Shown here: one piece after another, positions 45,607-57,235 of the stretch
Position numbering within the stretch: position 1 is the stretch's first letter
Layout: each line of letters begins with the position of its first letter
NCBI GenBank assembly: GCA_933228895.1
Contig: OW121849.1
Coordinates: 42,502,354 to 42,566,353, forward strand
Reading direction: 5' to 3'
DNA length: 64,000 nt
From: Platycnemis pennipes
Taxonomy: Eukaryota; Arthropoda; Insecta; Odonata; Platycnemididae
Translations under genes and position numbers: made by a program
Notes under the pieces: model-generated
Seen by the model: the letters and a program-made list of their open reading frames with translations, nothing else
Database searches by the model: none
What the model was told of the DNA's origin: nothing

Positions 45607-46975
45607 ATAATGTGTACATTTACTTCATCATAATTCGTTTTACCTCAGTTTTACCTTTATTTTTAAATAAGTCTAAAAATTTCTCTTCATTTTATACTTA
45701 GTAAATATTTTAATACGTAAGAGCTATAAGTCAAAGAGTAAACCACTGAAATAGTATCTAAGAAAACAATTAGAATAAATTTATCCTACATCTTAGAATT
45801 TCCGGAAACGATAACTTTCGTGCTTACATCCCTTGGGTGCTCGAGGACGTAAATAAAATGGTATCACACAAAGTTTGTAAATGTAACAAGTCAAATCAGT
45901 GACACATTTCCGCTCACATTATTAGGGTCATTTTTGAAATACGCAGGAGGATGCTTTAGGAGACCTTGTGAAAGAGCTGCAGATTTTGTTAGAAATATTT
46001 GCGAAAATGGGTTATTTGAGAGGGTTGGACGGAAAATCATATGCTCTCAAAGAGCGAGAGAGTGAGATTAGACAGAAACAGTGGAACTGAGTTTTACTCT
46101 AAACCCAAAGAATAGCATGACGTTCGTCTACAGTCTTTCGGCTGCTCTTCACTTATTCTTCCAAATCGGCATAATTTGAGGTCACTGATAATACGGACAT
46201 GAGAGCAAATTTTGGAGGGAATATATACATTCAAACTCCTTTTACCCAACACAGTTTTCGCCATCATGACGGAATAACTACTCATTACACCGAAAAAATG
46301 CAGCGTGTGTAATTGCATCCACTATGCACACCATTCACTAAAAATGTAGCAACTCGTTCACTTTCTCCCTACATTCCTTAACAATCAACTTGCAGATGCA
46401 GACATCAACCTTCCAAAGCTCCAAAATCGTATACAATGTATAAAATAAGAGAGTAAAAGTAAGTTGCAAAAAATAACGGCATATCAATTCGTTTTAGCAT
46501 GACCATATTTCCTCCAGCTAGGATTTTTGTAAACATTTCATTCTTAATACGTGGTCGGAAATTAAACAGAATACTTTACAAATATTAATTAAACAACCAT
46601 AGTCATAGGGGTATAGGCCCAAAGAAATATTACAACAGCACCAACCCTCAAAAGTGAAAACGGGGTAAACTTAATCAGCAGCCGCAAAAGGCCAATTCAT
46701 TAAACTCTTTTCAAGGTGACTTTACTTATTCGCAGAACTCACCCCAATTACTGCCTGACCGTTTACGATGACAAATGTCTGCGAATTGGAATTCTTGAGG
46801 TGGAAAAGAACGAGAATCAAAAAGCATCAAGCTAGTCAATTTACCAGATCCCGATCAAATTCATAAAATCATGCCGTAAAAATTATGAAGGAAGTAGCCG
46901 GAGGAAGAAAGCGGTAAAGAAGAAAGGAAAGATGAGAGACTGTGGAAGTGGACGTAGGCTACTCATACATTAAAT
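45607..46975. other. Anonymous sequence
   Basis: No recognisable feature. The short ORF at 46094-46318 has no domain. Confidence 0.4.
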
Positions 46976-47083
46976 TCAATTGCAGAAATTGCACGGGGAA
47001 GAAAATCATTTGCCTTCACTGGGACTCAAACCCGGACCCCCTGATTTCCGGCAAGGTGCTCTACCACTTGAGCTGCCAAGACG
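46976..47083 (-). mobile_element. tRNA-derived SINE (family 3)
   Basis: On the minus strand the tRNA-like head has an A box TGGCAGCTCAAGTGGTAGAGC-like segment (split here: TGGCAGCTCAAG then TGGTAGAGC, 47078-47058) and a B box GGGTTTGAGTCCC (about 47037-47025). A short body, GATTTTCTTCCCCGTGCAAT then TTCTGCAATTG, closes it. The body resembles the copies at 52470, 52611 and 54856. Bounds are approximate and no target duplication was found. Confidence 0.7.
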
Positions 47084-47275
47084 TCCTCTTTCAATGAGGA
47101 AATTATAATAATATCAATTACTATATTAGTTGCTCAAAAGGTCATCAAAGCCAATGTTTTTTTCTGTAGAATTTCTTCTCTTGTGCAATTTCAGCGGATA
47201 ACGCTTGTAAGGTTTTCGCAACAAGTTCGAGAGCTTTGAATTCTCTTCAATATTATCATCAATGAAGATAAGATT

Positions 47276-47385
47276 CCACGACGGTAGTGATGTCGGAGAG
47301 CCGACCTGAGCACCGAAAGGTCGCGGATTCGAATCTCGCATCCACATGGATGTCGTGTTCATCTAGATTTTATGCTTAGAGTTCA
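47276..47385 (+). mobile_element. tRNA-derived SINE-like fragment
   Basis: The plus strand has CACCGAAAGGTCGCGGATTC and GAATCTCGCATCCACATGG, a B box in good context. A weaker A-box-like GATGTCGGAGAGCCGACCTG lies upstream. The body that follows (GATGTCGTGTTC) does not match the three other SINE families in this window. Confidence 0.5.
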
Positions 47386-48372
47386 ATTAGGCTATGTGTT
47401 GCAATAATACCTTATCATTGGGAGCAACTAAAATCCAAATGCTACCACCAAGATTTTATAACAGCATCGCGTTATTGATGCATCTTCAAAAGACACAGCG
47501 GTGAAGGGGGCATTGTAGGTTTCAAGACAAAGGTTCTACTCTCCTTTCCTCAGCAACTAAGGTCACCCACATGGGCTTCCACTCATGCCCTCTCCTCCAT
47601 GCTCCACGTCACTCTTGCACCACGCGTCCTCTGGGTCGTTAAAAATCCGCGGCTCGCGTGTGAGAGTCTGTCCGCCAGTTGATGTTCTTCCCGAGCCTAC
47701 TTTTACTCCCATCGAGCCATTGAGACGAAATACGTACCTACCAACGTCCATGAGCCCGGGGTGATTTATTCCGGGGAAGATTGGAGAAAACGGATAGGAT
47801 TTGGACGGAGGTACAAGATTGTCCGACGCGCCGACTTTTCCTCCCATCGCCATCATCATCATCATCATCTTGACCCCAGCTGTCTCGCCGGATGAACAGT
47901 TAGACGACGGGGCCCTTACCCGTTCCGGCGCCGCTACCCCGTCCGAAACCGGCCAAACGATTCGTGACCGCGGGAGGATATTTATTTTCTCTGCCCTTAG
48001 CCAACCCTCCAGCTCTCCTCCACTCCTTGAAAACCTTTCCTGACCTTTCCCAACTCTCCCCGCGAGTGTGGAAGGAGCTAAATGACTTCTCTCCGTGGGT
48101 GGTGGGCTGGCAGCGGAGGAATGAAGGTTCTCAAGGACGACGTCGCAACTTGGGTCAGTCCTGCGAGCCAAATCGGACAGTTTTCCGAAAGGGACGCCGA
48201 CATCAAGGACCGTAATGGGGTGGGTGGGGGTGAACGTAATTAATGACATCCCCATCCGCAGGGTACTCTGATATCCACCTCGAGGGTTGAAGGAGAGGGG
48301 ATGACTTAAGTAACGCATGCAGTGTGCTATATGAAATAAACAACAATGCAGTACTTATAAACCAATGCATGC
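47386..48372. other. CpG-rich island, unrecognised 251-codon ORF
   Basis: 47560-48250 is G+C-rich and includes (CAT)n at about 47846-47868, read as a run of Met on the minus strand. A 251-codon minus-strand ORF (47563-48318) crosses it, with shorter frames on the other strand. I recognise no domain, and the frame is open in a region where stop codons are rare by composition. A coding exon is possible but unsupported. Confidence 0.3.
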
Positions 48373-48580
48373 CAGTCATCAATGCCGTAATTCTTACATG
48401 GCTACTTTGCATGGATTCCACATAAAAATCAACTCAATATACATACAGAAGACCGCTCTGATTGAAAAGGGTAAAGCTCACAAAGTCATATGCTGGCGGA
48501 CTGAGAAATGTATTCATCTGAGAAGGGAGTTTATTCCTTTCCTTAAGCCACCTAGTGTCCTACAAAAATCTGGTACCTGC
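48373..48580 (+). repeat. Unidentified dispersed repeat, copy 1
   Basis: About 210 bp shared with 49674-49896 in the same orientation. The blocks are ATTCTTACATGGCT, CTACTTTGCATGGATTC, ACATAAAAATCA, CATCTGAGAAGGGAGT, TATTCCTTTCC and ACAAAAATCTGGTACCTG. Both copies are open in one shared frame (TLHGFxIKI, then HLRRExIPFL). I do not recognise the sequence. Confidence 0.75.
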
Positions 48581-48953
48581 AGCGTCCTAACCAAAAAGTT
48601 GTTTACGAGAATTTTAAGTGGTCTGAGAGATTCATGGAATCATCTTTATCGGGCAGTTTCCCGTCACACCGTAATAAAGAGAAGAAATAAATAGACTTAC
48701 TGCAGGACATTTTTCAACCACAGAAATATTTCGATCCTTGTCCTCGAATCCTCACAAAGAAGTCCTTGATGTGTCCTACCCATAAACCAATACCTATGGG
48801 GATCTGATAACAAGAGGTATTTTGCTTCTCAGCGGTAGTGGATAATGACAACAACAGAAAGTATGCCAGTTTTCCGGTGCTGGAAGTACCGGAAAACTGG
48901 CATCGTAGAGTACTGATAGTGAAAAAATGAATAGACTGAGTGGCATATGAAGT
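48581..48953. other. Anonymous sequence between repeat and RTE-like relic
   Basis: Apart from the hairpin at 48863-48903, I see nothing recognisable. Confidence 0.4.
48863..48903. repeat. Perfect 16-bp hairpin
   Basis: ATGCCAGTTTTCCGGT (48863-48878) and its exact reverse complement (48888-48903) enclose a 9-base loop. The hairpin lies about 50 bp left of an RTE-like relic. It has no T-run and no obvious partner sequence. Confidence 0.9.
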
Positions 48954-48954
48954 T

Positions 48955-49216
48955 ATAAGAAGAATGAAAGAAGTCGGGTAACAGAAGACTGAACGATCTG
49001 ATTGGCCACATTCTGAAAAATTATGATCTTATGAAGATAGTCGTCATGGGAAATATGAAGGGAAAGAAGGGCAAAGGAAGGTCTCCTATGCAAAGGGATG
49101 TGGTTTAGGATGAAAAAGAAATATGTATAAATGAATAGCTTCGAAGAGACGAAGACTAGAGTGAATAGCTTAGTAAAACCAATATTAGGATTAGTGAATT
49201 GTGGTGGTGCTGATAG
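48955..49216 (+). pseudogene. RTE/BovB-like C-terminal relic
   Basis: The plus strand matches the end of the RTE-like ORF: RRLNDLIGHILKNYDLMKI (frame kept), VVMGNMKGKKGKGRSPMQ, then frameshifts, a damaged ADRRIEW region and CCAATATTAGGATTAGTGA at the element's 3' UTR. It is old and not coding. Confidence 0.75.
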
Positions 49217-49673
49217 AGTTACGATATAATTAACACATTTCAGTGTAACACACCAATTTTCATTCACTGCTGTATTATGTTACACATGCAATGAGTCTGA
49301 ACTTTGAATATTAAAAAAATTAAACAATGACATGATATCCACATAAAAAAATCAAACATCTTGACCTGTGTTTGAGCCTGGATCCCCCAGAGCCATCTCA
49401 AACATATGTAGTATCTATTGCGATTCCTTGCCGTGCGAGAGTACATTTTGAATTCAATCATTTAGAAGTATCTCTCAATCTCAGAACCCTTATACATAAT
49501 ATATGTATATAATCATATCCACTGCGACATACTGGAATTCTAAATTTTTAACATCGAATGAGAACGGAGAGGCTTAGGTACAGTTAACTTGTTCAATGCA
49601 TAATTAAGCCTAATCACAGGCATGATATGTTCCCTCGCGTTAAGCTTTTGGCATTTCCTTTCACAAACCTTGC
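49217..49673. other. Anonymous A+T-rich sequence
   Basis: No recognisable feature. Confidence 0.4.
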
Positions 49674-49896
49674 AGATCATCGATGCCCCCATTCTTACAT
49701 GGCTTACATGCCTACTTTGCATGGATTCTACATAAAAATCACCTCAATGTACAAACAGAAGGTCGCTCGGATTGGTGAGGGTAAATCACGCAAAGTTCTA
49801 CACTGGCAGAGTGTGAAATTTACTCATCTGAGGAGGGAGTCTATTCCTTTCCTCGAGCCGCCTGCGGTGTCCCACAAAAATCTGGTACCTGGACAA
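49674..49896 (+). repeat. Unidentified dispersed repeat, copy 2
   Basis: Second copy of the repeat at 48373-48580. It contains a local duplication (TTACATGGCTTACATGCC) not present in the other copy. It reads TLHGFYIKITSMYKQK and HLRRESIPFLEPP in the shared frame. Confidence 0.75.
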
Positions 49897-51782
49897 CCAC
49901 GCAGTCGGATCCCATTTTAGATTAAAGTCAACGAGGATGTAGCATCAATCTCTCACTTTTCCGTCACAATTACCCATTACTCTCTCAATGTTATCTAATG
50001 GTAAGTTTGCTCGACTTCTTAGGTATTTATTGGATCAAACCTAGATTCCCGCCGGCCATATTACACTGAGAAAAGAGTATCGCAGTGACTGGTGCCCCAA
50101 TCACAATGACTTTTATCCTATAAACTACTCTGACGTACACCCCGTGGACCATTTTGAAGGGCAATAAGTTGGTGCAGCTTTGGATGAGGATCCTAAAACG
50201 AGGTGGTGGGAAGGGTGTCACGTTGAATCTAAAAATCTCCCCATTCCAAGGTAAAATGTACATTTTAAATGTTACATTTAAGCGGTTACCTCGAATATAT
50301 TTAGATGCTGATCTGGGGTAAAAATTTTAAAAACAGAATTTCTCTAAAAACCGGTGAATTAATTAGGTTTAAACTCTGTAAGGCACGGGGGAAGTCAATT
50401 TTTGTAAGGTATGTGAAGGATAGAAAAGGTTAACCGCCCCTTAGGCTTAACTGCCACCATTTTATCGGCATAACGAAATATTTCGCGCTACTAGAGCCTT
50501 AATGCTCCGTGCAGCAAGTTTGTAGGTATTTTATAAATATTATGCAGGAGTATGGAGAAATTTAATTACGTAATCACTCGATGACTGGAGGAAATAGTTT
50601 AAGGCTGTTTAAGAAAACGATGAATATTTTCATCGTGAGAGGTAGGTATATAACATTTTAACTTGCCTTCAAATTAGCATACGATAAAAAAAGTAATAAA
50701 CCAGCACAATCTTTTATTTGCATTCTCTAAATCTTGATTATGACATTTCTTGTACTAAATTAGTATTAAGTACAAATTATCGAAATTGAAAAAATTTCAT
50801 AAAACAACAATTAAGACAATCATCTCATGATAAAAATGTGTGATGTGTTGTGTAAATAAAGAAACATACATGTACCTACGGTTACTTGGAAAGGATATTA
50901 GTTGGAAAGGAAAGAAGCCAAGTTTCACAAATAGTGGGCTGCATACTGAATCTGAATGCCCCAATTGAATACGTGTCAATGAACAAATACAACCTAGGGA
51001 AATGTTTCTGAGTGAAATATGCAATCTCACGCAAGGCGCGAAAATCACACAATCATATAACGTCAACGACTTCACGCACATGCAACACGCTCCACCGCGA
51101 GGTACGGTAGGTTTAAACCTCTGCGATGCTCTTTCGTCCCTAAGCCAGTTTAAGTCAGAAAAAAATGATAGATGCCAGAAGAAGGATAGAATCGAGGTCG
51201 CGACAGCATGGGTAATGCAACGAACACACTTCTTTAAGCCGGAAAGACGTCACTCATCCTAATTCCCTCGACATACCAGAACCTCGCCGAGCGAGCCCTG
51301 CCAAACCCCCCAAACGGCCGATTCTCTAATCGACGAGGGCATGTGGATGAATCCACGTCCCACCAATTCCGAACGAGCGAAGTCCGTCCGCGCCAACCCA
51401 CCCACGTACGTAAGCCACCAACTTCCGGCTTTCCGCTGAAATTTTCAGCAACGTCGAAGCCAAAGGGAGCGAACCGGAAGGACTCTTAATCGCGCGCTTA
51501 GCAGAATTCTCACGTGAATCCGTTCCGCGAAAATGAAGTCGACAACCTCGGCGGCGGAGGAGGGAGTTGGCAGCGCGATGCCCCCGCGAGGATCCTGCCG
51601 CGTCTCGCTCGTGCGTGTGTTCATTTTTTCTTCTTCCTCGCATCCCTCTGAGCAGTGGTCCCAACCAAAACCCCATTTCGGGAACTGAAACGCTCAACTA
51701 CCGGGCTACGTCAAATTTCAATGTGAAACCTCAAGTCTTGATGAAAACTTCGTTATTAGGCATCAATCCTAAACTGGCTAAA
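49897..51782. other. Anonymous sequence with CpG-rich patch
   Basis: 49897-51240 is ordinary. 51240-51660 is CpG-rich and carries a 123-codon minus-strand ORF (51326-51697) with no recognised domain. No RNA or transposon is visible. Confidence 0.4.
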
Positions 51783-51832
51783 TAAACGCGGCACTAAACT
51801 CGATTCTCCTATCAGCTAACCTCTTTTTATTT
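51783..51832 (-). pseudogene. RTE/BovB-like fragment
   Basis: ACTCGATTCTCCTATCAGCT and AACCTCTTTTT match the complement of the RTE-like C-terminus (RLADRRIEW) seen at 9570-9610. Only about 45 bp are recognisable. Confidence 0.55.
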
Positions 51833-52231
51833 TCATAATCTGTGTACTTACATGTGTACATATTTTAACAATAACTAAAATATGCATGGTCTATGAAATA
51901 TTAGTTAATTAATTTATACATTTGTGGAAGTGCCTAACTTAATGATTATTACATTACTTATTTTATACTTTCAAGAATTTAGTGCTATTAATAGCTAAAA
52001 TATCACGTGGCTTAAGAATGTGCATCTAAAATTTCCCACGAAGCAGTAGCATTACTCCTCTCAGTTGCACGTAAGTAGTGCACGTACGGTATTTTTATAA
52101 TTTTGTTTGGCTGTATGGCAGTATATATATGATGGTACATAGACAATGTTCATATGATGGCTCGTGGAGGCTCGCAAGGTAATTACTTAGACTTAGATAA
52201 TTAGTGCCAATTTAGTTATCTCTGATTTCAA
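51833..52231. other. Anonymous A+T-rich sequence
   Basis: No recognisable feature. Confidence 0.4.
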
Positions 52232-52305
52232 ATGCACACCTCGTGATGGTTCATCCCTTACCGCACAACCCTACGGTGGCATACAGAATATTATGTTAAT
52301 GTACA
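52232..52305 (+). repeat. Solo CR1/L2-like 3' tip
   Basis: A diverged plus-strand hairpin (CATCCCTTACCGCACAACCC, CTACGGTGGCATACAGAATA) is followed by TTATGTTAATGTAC, the remains of the tail. Confidence 0.6.
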
Positions 52306-52469
52306 AGAAGATATAATTCTTCACCTCAACATCCCCCACTTTTTGCTCCACATGTTTCATAGGTCATTTCAGAGGTTTCTCTTTAACAGTCTTCTCATTT
52401 CCTCCATGACTGCCTTCCTCAGACCATCATGTCTCAAAATCAGTAACATTTTATTTTGCCATTATGCAC

Positions 52470-52585
52470 GCCAAGCAAGCGCGTTGAACATTGCCAGAGG
52501 GAAAAGGTTTTCTGGGGCGGGAATCGAACCGAGGACCTTAGAGTTGCCGGACCATTGCGTAGTCCACCATGCTACCCAGCATTCC
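52470..52585 (-). mobile_element. tRNA-derived SINE (family 3), minus-strand half of a pair
   Basis: The minus strand begins AATGCTGGGTAGCATGGTGG (A box, from about 52583). It has a B box GGTTCGATTCCCG (about 52531-52519) and a body AACCTTTTCCCTCTGGCAAT then GTTCAACGC. The head matches the copy at 54856. Confidence 0.75.
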
Positions 52586-52675
52586 TGGTTTCAAAGGCAA
52601 GTCTAAGGCCCGTGGTGCGAATCCGTGTCCCGAAAGCCTTTTCCCTTTGGAAATTTTCAACGCAATATTTCCTAG
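52586..52675 (+). mobile_element. tRNA-derived SINE (family 3), plus-strand half of a pair
   Basis: The plus strand has GGTTTCAAAGGCAAGTC, a B box GGTGCGAATCCG (52613-52624) and the body AAAGCCTTTTCCCTTTGG, AAATTTTCAACGCAAT. The A box is missing. It joins the preceding copy head-to-head. Confidence 0.7.
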
Positions 52676-52865
52676 GATAAGAACGATTAGATAGTCCCGT
52701 CTTCTTTTTACGGTTTTCATCGTTTTTCCTTTTTGCCACCATTTTTATAACTTCTTCGTTTGTCTCTCCATTTTATATCTATTACTATTCTACAACACCA
52801 CATTTAAAATACTCCCAGTCTTCATATTTTTTTCCTGTCCATGCTTCACTGCCCTTGTGAAGAAA

Positions 52866-54855
52866 AATACAAGCAGATACTTTAATTACAAAATGGATCA
52901 AACGCAAGGCCGTTTCAGGAGCTCATGGACGAGGATATAAAGACATATGTGGAAATGTGTCTATTAATGAAATATGATGTACCGTAAGGATAATTTTTAC
53001 ATCTCTTTACAGCGGTATTATCGAAATCCACGCAATAAAAGGAAGTCCTTTAATCTATCTTTGGGGCAATATACCTATTCTTTATTTTAAATTCCTCAAC
53101 CAACTAACTGGTTAGGAGGTTTGCAAAGTGCAATAATTTCATTCAATGCTTGAGGGAAAATAGAGCGGTTGATATCTTAGCGATGAGGACCTTCCCCACA
53201 AGCGGAGGTCAATCTGCCAGATGTGTTGGTAATTTTCTTACCCTTTTCTTTCATGTAGGGTTTGCACGGATGAGACGCTGTATTTTGATCAACTCTTGAA
53301 TTATTGCTTCATATACTTAGCCTAAAATTCAGCGATTAATACGATGTTTACATGATGGTATGCCACAAAAAATATGTTCCACATTTAATTGCAATTGATT
53401 TTCTGCTGGTCAAATTTGATGTCTTCATTAATGATAAAATCTTGTAGTTTAGCAAAATAAACGAAAATTGTACGCACAAGTGGATGAAACCCCTTATAGA
53501 TTACATTACTGAAAGCGGTGGATTAACCCAAAAAAGTTATCGGCCTTTGTTCTTACATGACCAAGGTATAACCGCTTAGTTGCCCTTGGGATCGAATGGG
53601 TAAACAATGAGATTGCACGAACATTTTCAGTATTTGAAATTACGATCCTTTACATTTTTTATTCCCAGATTAAGCCTACAATGTAACCCGAGGAAGAAGA
53701 CAGAAAGAATGAAATTCTTAGATGTATGTGCTCAATAAATCAATAGGAAACTCAGATGGTTGATAGGAGGAAGCCATTTTGAATGTGTCCGAATTCGTGA
53801 GGCACTCACCATGGCGCCATTTTGATTCGTCAATGGGGGCGTTTACTCTGAACCGAAATCGCAATTTCGTAAACGAAATCTTTAGATGGAAACGATAAAA
53901 GAATTTTAGTGAAAAAATTAATCTTCTAACCACAACCACTCACTCATAAATCAAAAATTAAAATAAGAAAAAGGTGACGCCTACCGAAAAAGCTGCTGTG
54001 ATGATATTGACGTCATTTTCCTCCCGTCCTTGACGGCTTTTAAGGGGAGGGAAGGGAGTGGAGGGGGGTTCTCGGAAGGTCTGCTCGCACAGATGCTGTC
54101 CTAACTGCTCCTATTGGCAGAGTCAGCTGTGATCCACCCATTACAATAAGGCAAAGTAGCTTCGCGGGCTAAGTTGCGATTGGACGAAGTTGATATGCGT
54201 CAGAGGTTGCACCACGCCCACTGTTCCGAAAGTATTAAAAACATCAATTTTTTGCCGCTTATAACTCGAGAAATAATTGACGGATCAAAAAACGGAAAAA
54301 TACGGGTATTTTTATTTTACAAACTATCAGATTTGGCAATGGAGAAAATATGGTAAGCGACCCCATTGTTGTCTTCAGGGAAGGGAGTAACGAGGAATCC
54401 CTTTCGTGACGCCATTTTGGAATTCGCTGCATAAATTTATTACGCTTCCCTCGCCCTATATTACGAGCATATATAATAATGGAATTACCTAAAACCATAT
54501 TCATGGAACGTTAGAAACACGAAACATGATTCAGATGACATAACACGACCGTCAAAATGTGGATATCTTCCTTCGTTCTCTGAAGGGTGAACTCCAATAG
54601 AGGCGTCATCACCAGTCAATTTTTGATAGCAATGATTTTTCACTGACATTTATTTAAAATCTCCACCGCTTCGCTCCTTTTCCATCGAGAAAAGTTTGAA
54701 CTAAAACAAGGGGGAAACGAAAATAAGGGGGTTACACCCACATTATTTGCGTTAAGCCAAAGCTACGACATCTACGAGGTGGTAGTATATTATAGGTCGT
54801 ATGAGTTGGCACATGGCTCCTATAAATTCTCGTTTAAAAATGCCTTTGGATTTAT
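52866..54855. other. Anonymous sequence, possible unidentified repeat at 53780-54420
   Basis: No gene is recognisable. ATGGCGCCATTTTGA (about 53811) and GACGCCATTTTGGAATTC (about 54409) bound a stretch with ordinary coding statistics. They could be ends of an old repeat, but the arms are too short to decide. 54040-54080 is G-rich. Confidence 0.35.
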
Positions 54856-54951
54856 AATGCTGGGTAGCGGTCTGTAATTAGGCCCGGTAAGCCGCGATTC
54901 AAATTCCAAGTCCAAGGAGATCTTTTTCCTTTGACAATTTTCAATGCAATT
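54856..54951 (+). mobile_element. tRNA-derived SINE (family 3)
   Basis: The plus strand starts AATGCTGGGTAGCGGTCTG (A box). It has a B box GCGATTCAAATTCC (about 54893-54906) and a body ATCTTTTTCCTTTGACAAT then TTTCAATGCAATTG. It is the clearest plus-strand copy of this family. Confidence 0.8.
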
Positions 54952-55274
54952 GATGGCTGTGCATATAATATCATACAATGGGTTGCTTATCGGTAATTAT
55001 TGCGATTGTTAATAGGACCTATTCTCATGGACAATAGCTTCTTGGAAGTCCGATTCTGCTTTACGAGCGCCATCCTACATGGACGGTATCGGTGAATGAG
55101 GGCTATCTCCAATAGTTGATCCTGAGGGCGACACTTGGGTCGGTAACGCGCCAACTTGACGACCCAAAGCATCAACTCTAACCCCGTGTATCGATGCTGC
55201 CTATTATCTTAGAATCAAAATGTTAATCGCCTGAAGAAAATAAATATGCACAATTCCATACTGTTTTTTTTTAT
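54952..55274. other. Anonymous sequence
   Basis: No recognisable feature. Confidence 0.4.
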
Positions 55275-55420
55275 TTTTCCTGACGATTTCGACGTCGAAG
55301 AGTCATTGTCAAGGTATAATAAAATCTAAGCCGTTTAGAGCCTTTATGCATATCTTCCATTGGAGAGATGGGGTGAGTTATAACTTGAGTAGGTGAGTAG
55401 GAAGGGTTGGGTCAGAAAAT
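55275..55420 (-). repeat. Penelope-type terminal region (solo)
   Basis: On the minus strand a pyrimidine-rich stretch (55420-55360) is followed by a CATAAAGG sequence, then CTTGACAATGACTC, TTCGACGTCGAAATCG and TCAGG (55314-55279). The CTTGACAATGAC and GTCGAAA boxes match the terminus at 34778-34813 with a different hairpin between them. Coding sequence is absent. Confidence 0.5.
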
Positions 55421-57235
55421 TATACTGTGGAAGTGTACAAAGTTGTTTTCTTACCATGTTTAACGCTTCAAAATTCCACCAAGTATCATTTGCCTCCTTC
55501 GAATCAATGAATTAGAAGACTAAGGATTTAGTTACGTTAGACAGTGTAATATGGCCTAATCATTTACGGTAACTTAAAACCTAATTCTACCTCTACCCCT
55601 CAGAGTTTCCTTTGGCATGATGAGCATTGTGTAGCGTAGTCGTCTGTGCATTCACCGGGAAAGATTAGGGTCCATGATTCGAATACCGGTCCAAGAAAAC
55701 TTAAATATTTAACAATGGGATACATCTGAAAGTGTGCTTAGATATTGCAAGTAGACTTGAAGGCTCTAATTTTCGTCCTTTTTCATAGCGAAAGGCAGCA
55801 GGCAAACTGTTACGGGCCGAACCGCTCGGCGAAGCGCCTCCCGCGGCCGAAGCTCGAACTACCTACTCCCCAACCTCCTAGCGCTGCTGGCGCACCGGGC
55901 CGCACCGGCAAGAGAGCAACCCTTCTTCGGCCCCTGTGCGACCCCGCCCCCTCCTCCTTCCCCCCCCCCCTCTAGCTGCACGGCTCAAATGCACCCACCA
56001 ACCACCCCAACCCCCCAATGCACCGCCTCCCCACCTTGTAACTCCCTCCTCTCTCGCATGGGCTTAATTGCGTACACCCGGGAGCGTGAGTGGAAGAGAG
56101 AGGTGGTAGGGGGAGGGATGAGGGTAAGGTGAGAGGGTGGCGGGTGGAAGGGGTACAGGTAGCCGGGGAGGGGGAAGATGAAGGAGACCCTGGCGACGAC
56201 GCCACGATAGTAATAATTTGTCCTTCCAGATAAAAATGAATCGATTCACATCGATGACTCCTTAAAACCGTAAAGTTCCGGCATTAAAATTGCAACTCAA
56301 CTTGGAGTAAATTGAAGAAGTATATAGATTTAAAAAAATAAATCGTATCGTTGAGGATACCGACGTGATATCACTAAATGACCAGGGTCCGGCATCGAAC
56401 CCCGGCTGAGACCTTTCTTTGAGAGTGAGATTCTTTCTCCGTCGTGGTTCTGAATTGGTTTATAAGGTTAGATAAGAACGCCACAAGGAAAGGGCCTCCC
56501 TTCGATACATTACTCGGGTCCCATGTAAAAATCTGTGCACCAACAGCTGTTTTCCGTAAACAGTGGACAACGTTACACTTATGTCTCGCCAATCTCTCCC
56601 GAATCATCTTTCCCCGATCAACTCACCCTTCCGCTTTCAATCGTGCGAATAACTTCAACTGCTGGCTCCATTCCATAACTACTTCGGCTAATAATATAAT
56701 GAGAAGAGAACATGACTATTTCGATTTGGAAAAATTATTTTCAAAAGCTACAGGATCAGAAAACAATATGATAAACAAAGTAAGAAATTTTCTCGTAATA
56801 GACAATATAGAATGGCTATCACGCGTGGCTTATTGCATTACGTCAATGCTTTTACGGCAATTAGCCTCATACTGGAGTCGACTCTCTCTCCTCAATCCTT
56901 CGGTTATCAAAGTCACATGACAACGGTGATTGGTCCACATCATATTACCTTATGGGAAATTCCTTTCCGAGACTGTTTAAATATAGAGATGTAAGCAAAT
57001 AACAATTGCAAATATATCTCCAAAAGCTGTAATCACGTTGTAACTCCTACATAATACTCTAGCTGTGACGATAAATCAAGATAGAGGATAATTGTAGAAC
57101 ACTGATTTCAATAGCCAACTTTACTCCGAGAAACGGTACCTGTACTAAAGAAACTGCCCACTTAATAACCAAAGGGAATGCCAGTAAGGGTAGGTAGGCT
57201 AGATTTGAGCCCTTTGGTGTATATGGCCATCGACA
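55421..57235. other. Anonymous sequence with C-rich island
   Basis: A pol III-like head (GTAGCGTAGTCG, then GATTCGAATACC) near 55635-55690 (plus) and a B-box-like GGGGTTCGATGCC near 56405-56392 (minus) may be SINE remnants. 55800-56200 is C-rich and CpG-rich, with P/S-rich ORFs that I do not regard as genes. The 158-codon plus-strand ORF at 56444-56920 is unrecognised. Confidence 0.35.

Larger units (their letters stand above)
52338..52865 (-). pseudogene. RTE/BovB-like relic split by a SINE pair
   Basis: On the minus strand the block 52865-52676 encodes pieces of the region before and including KRRRDYLIVLI. The block 52441-52338 continues with the LRHDGLRKAVMEEMRR equivalent and the GRPMKHV region. 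The break falls inside the motif LIGxILRHDG. The intervening 52442-52675 is made of two SINE family 3 sequences, so the SINEs arrived after the RTE-like copy. Confidence 0.7.

Noticed and set aside
47276..47385. Functional tRNA gene
   Set aside because: Only the B box is good. The A box and acceptor pairing are poor, so a SINE fragment is more likely.
47563..48318. 251-codon minus-strand ORF in a CpG-rich island
   Set aside because: It has no recognisable domain, includes a Met run created by a (CAT)n microsatellite, and lies where stop codons are rare by composition. Kept only as a remark.
56444..56920. 158-codon plus-strand ORF
   Set aside because: No recognisable domain, and it crosses ordinary A+T-rich sequence with no supporting context.
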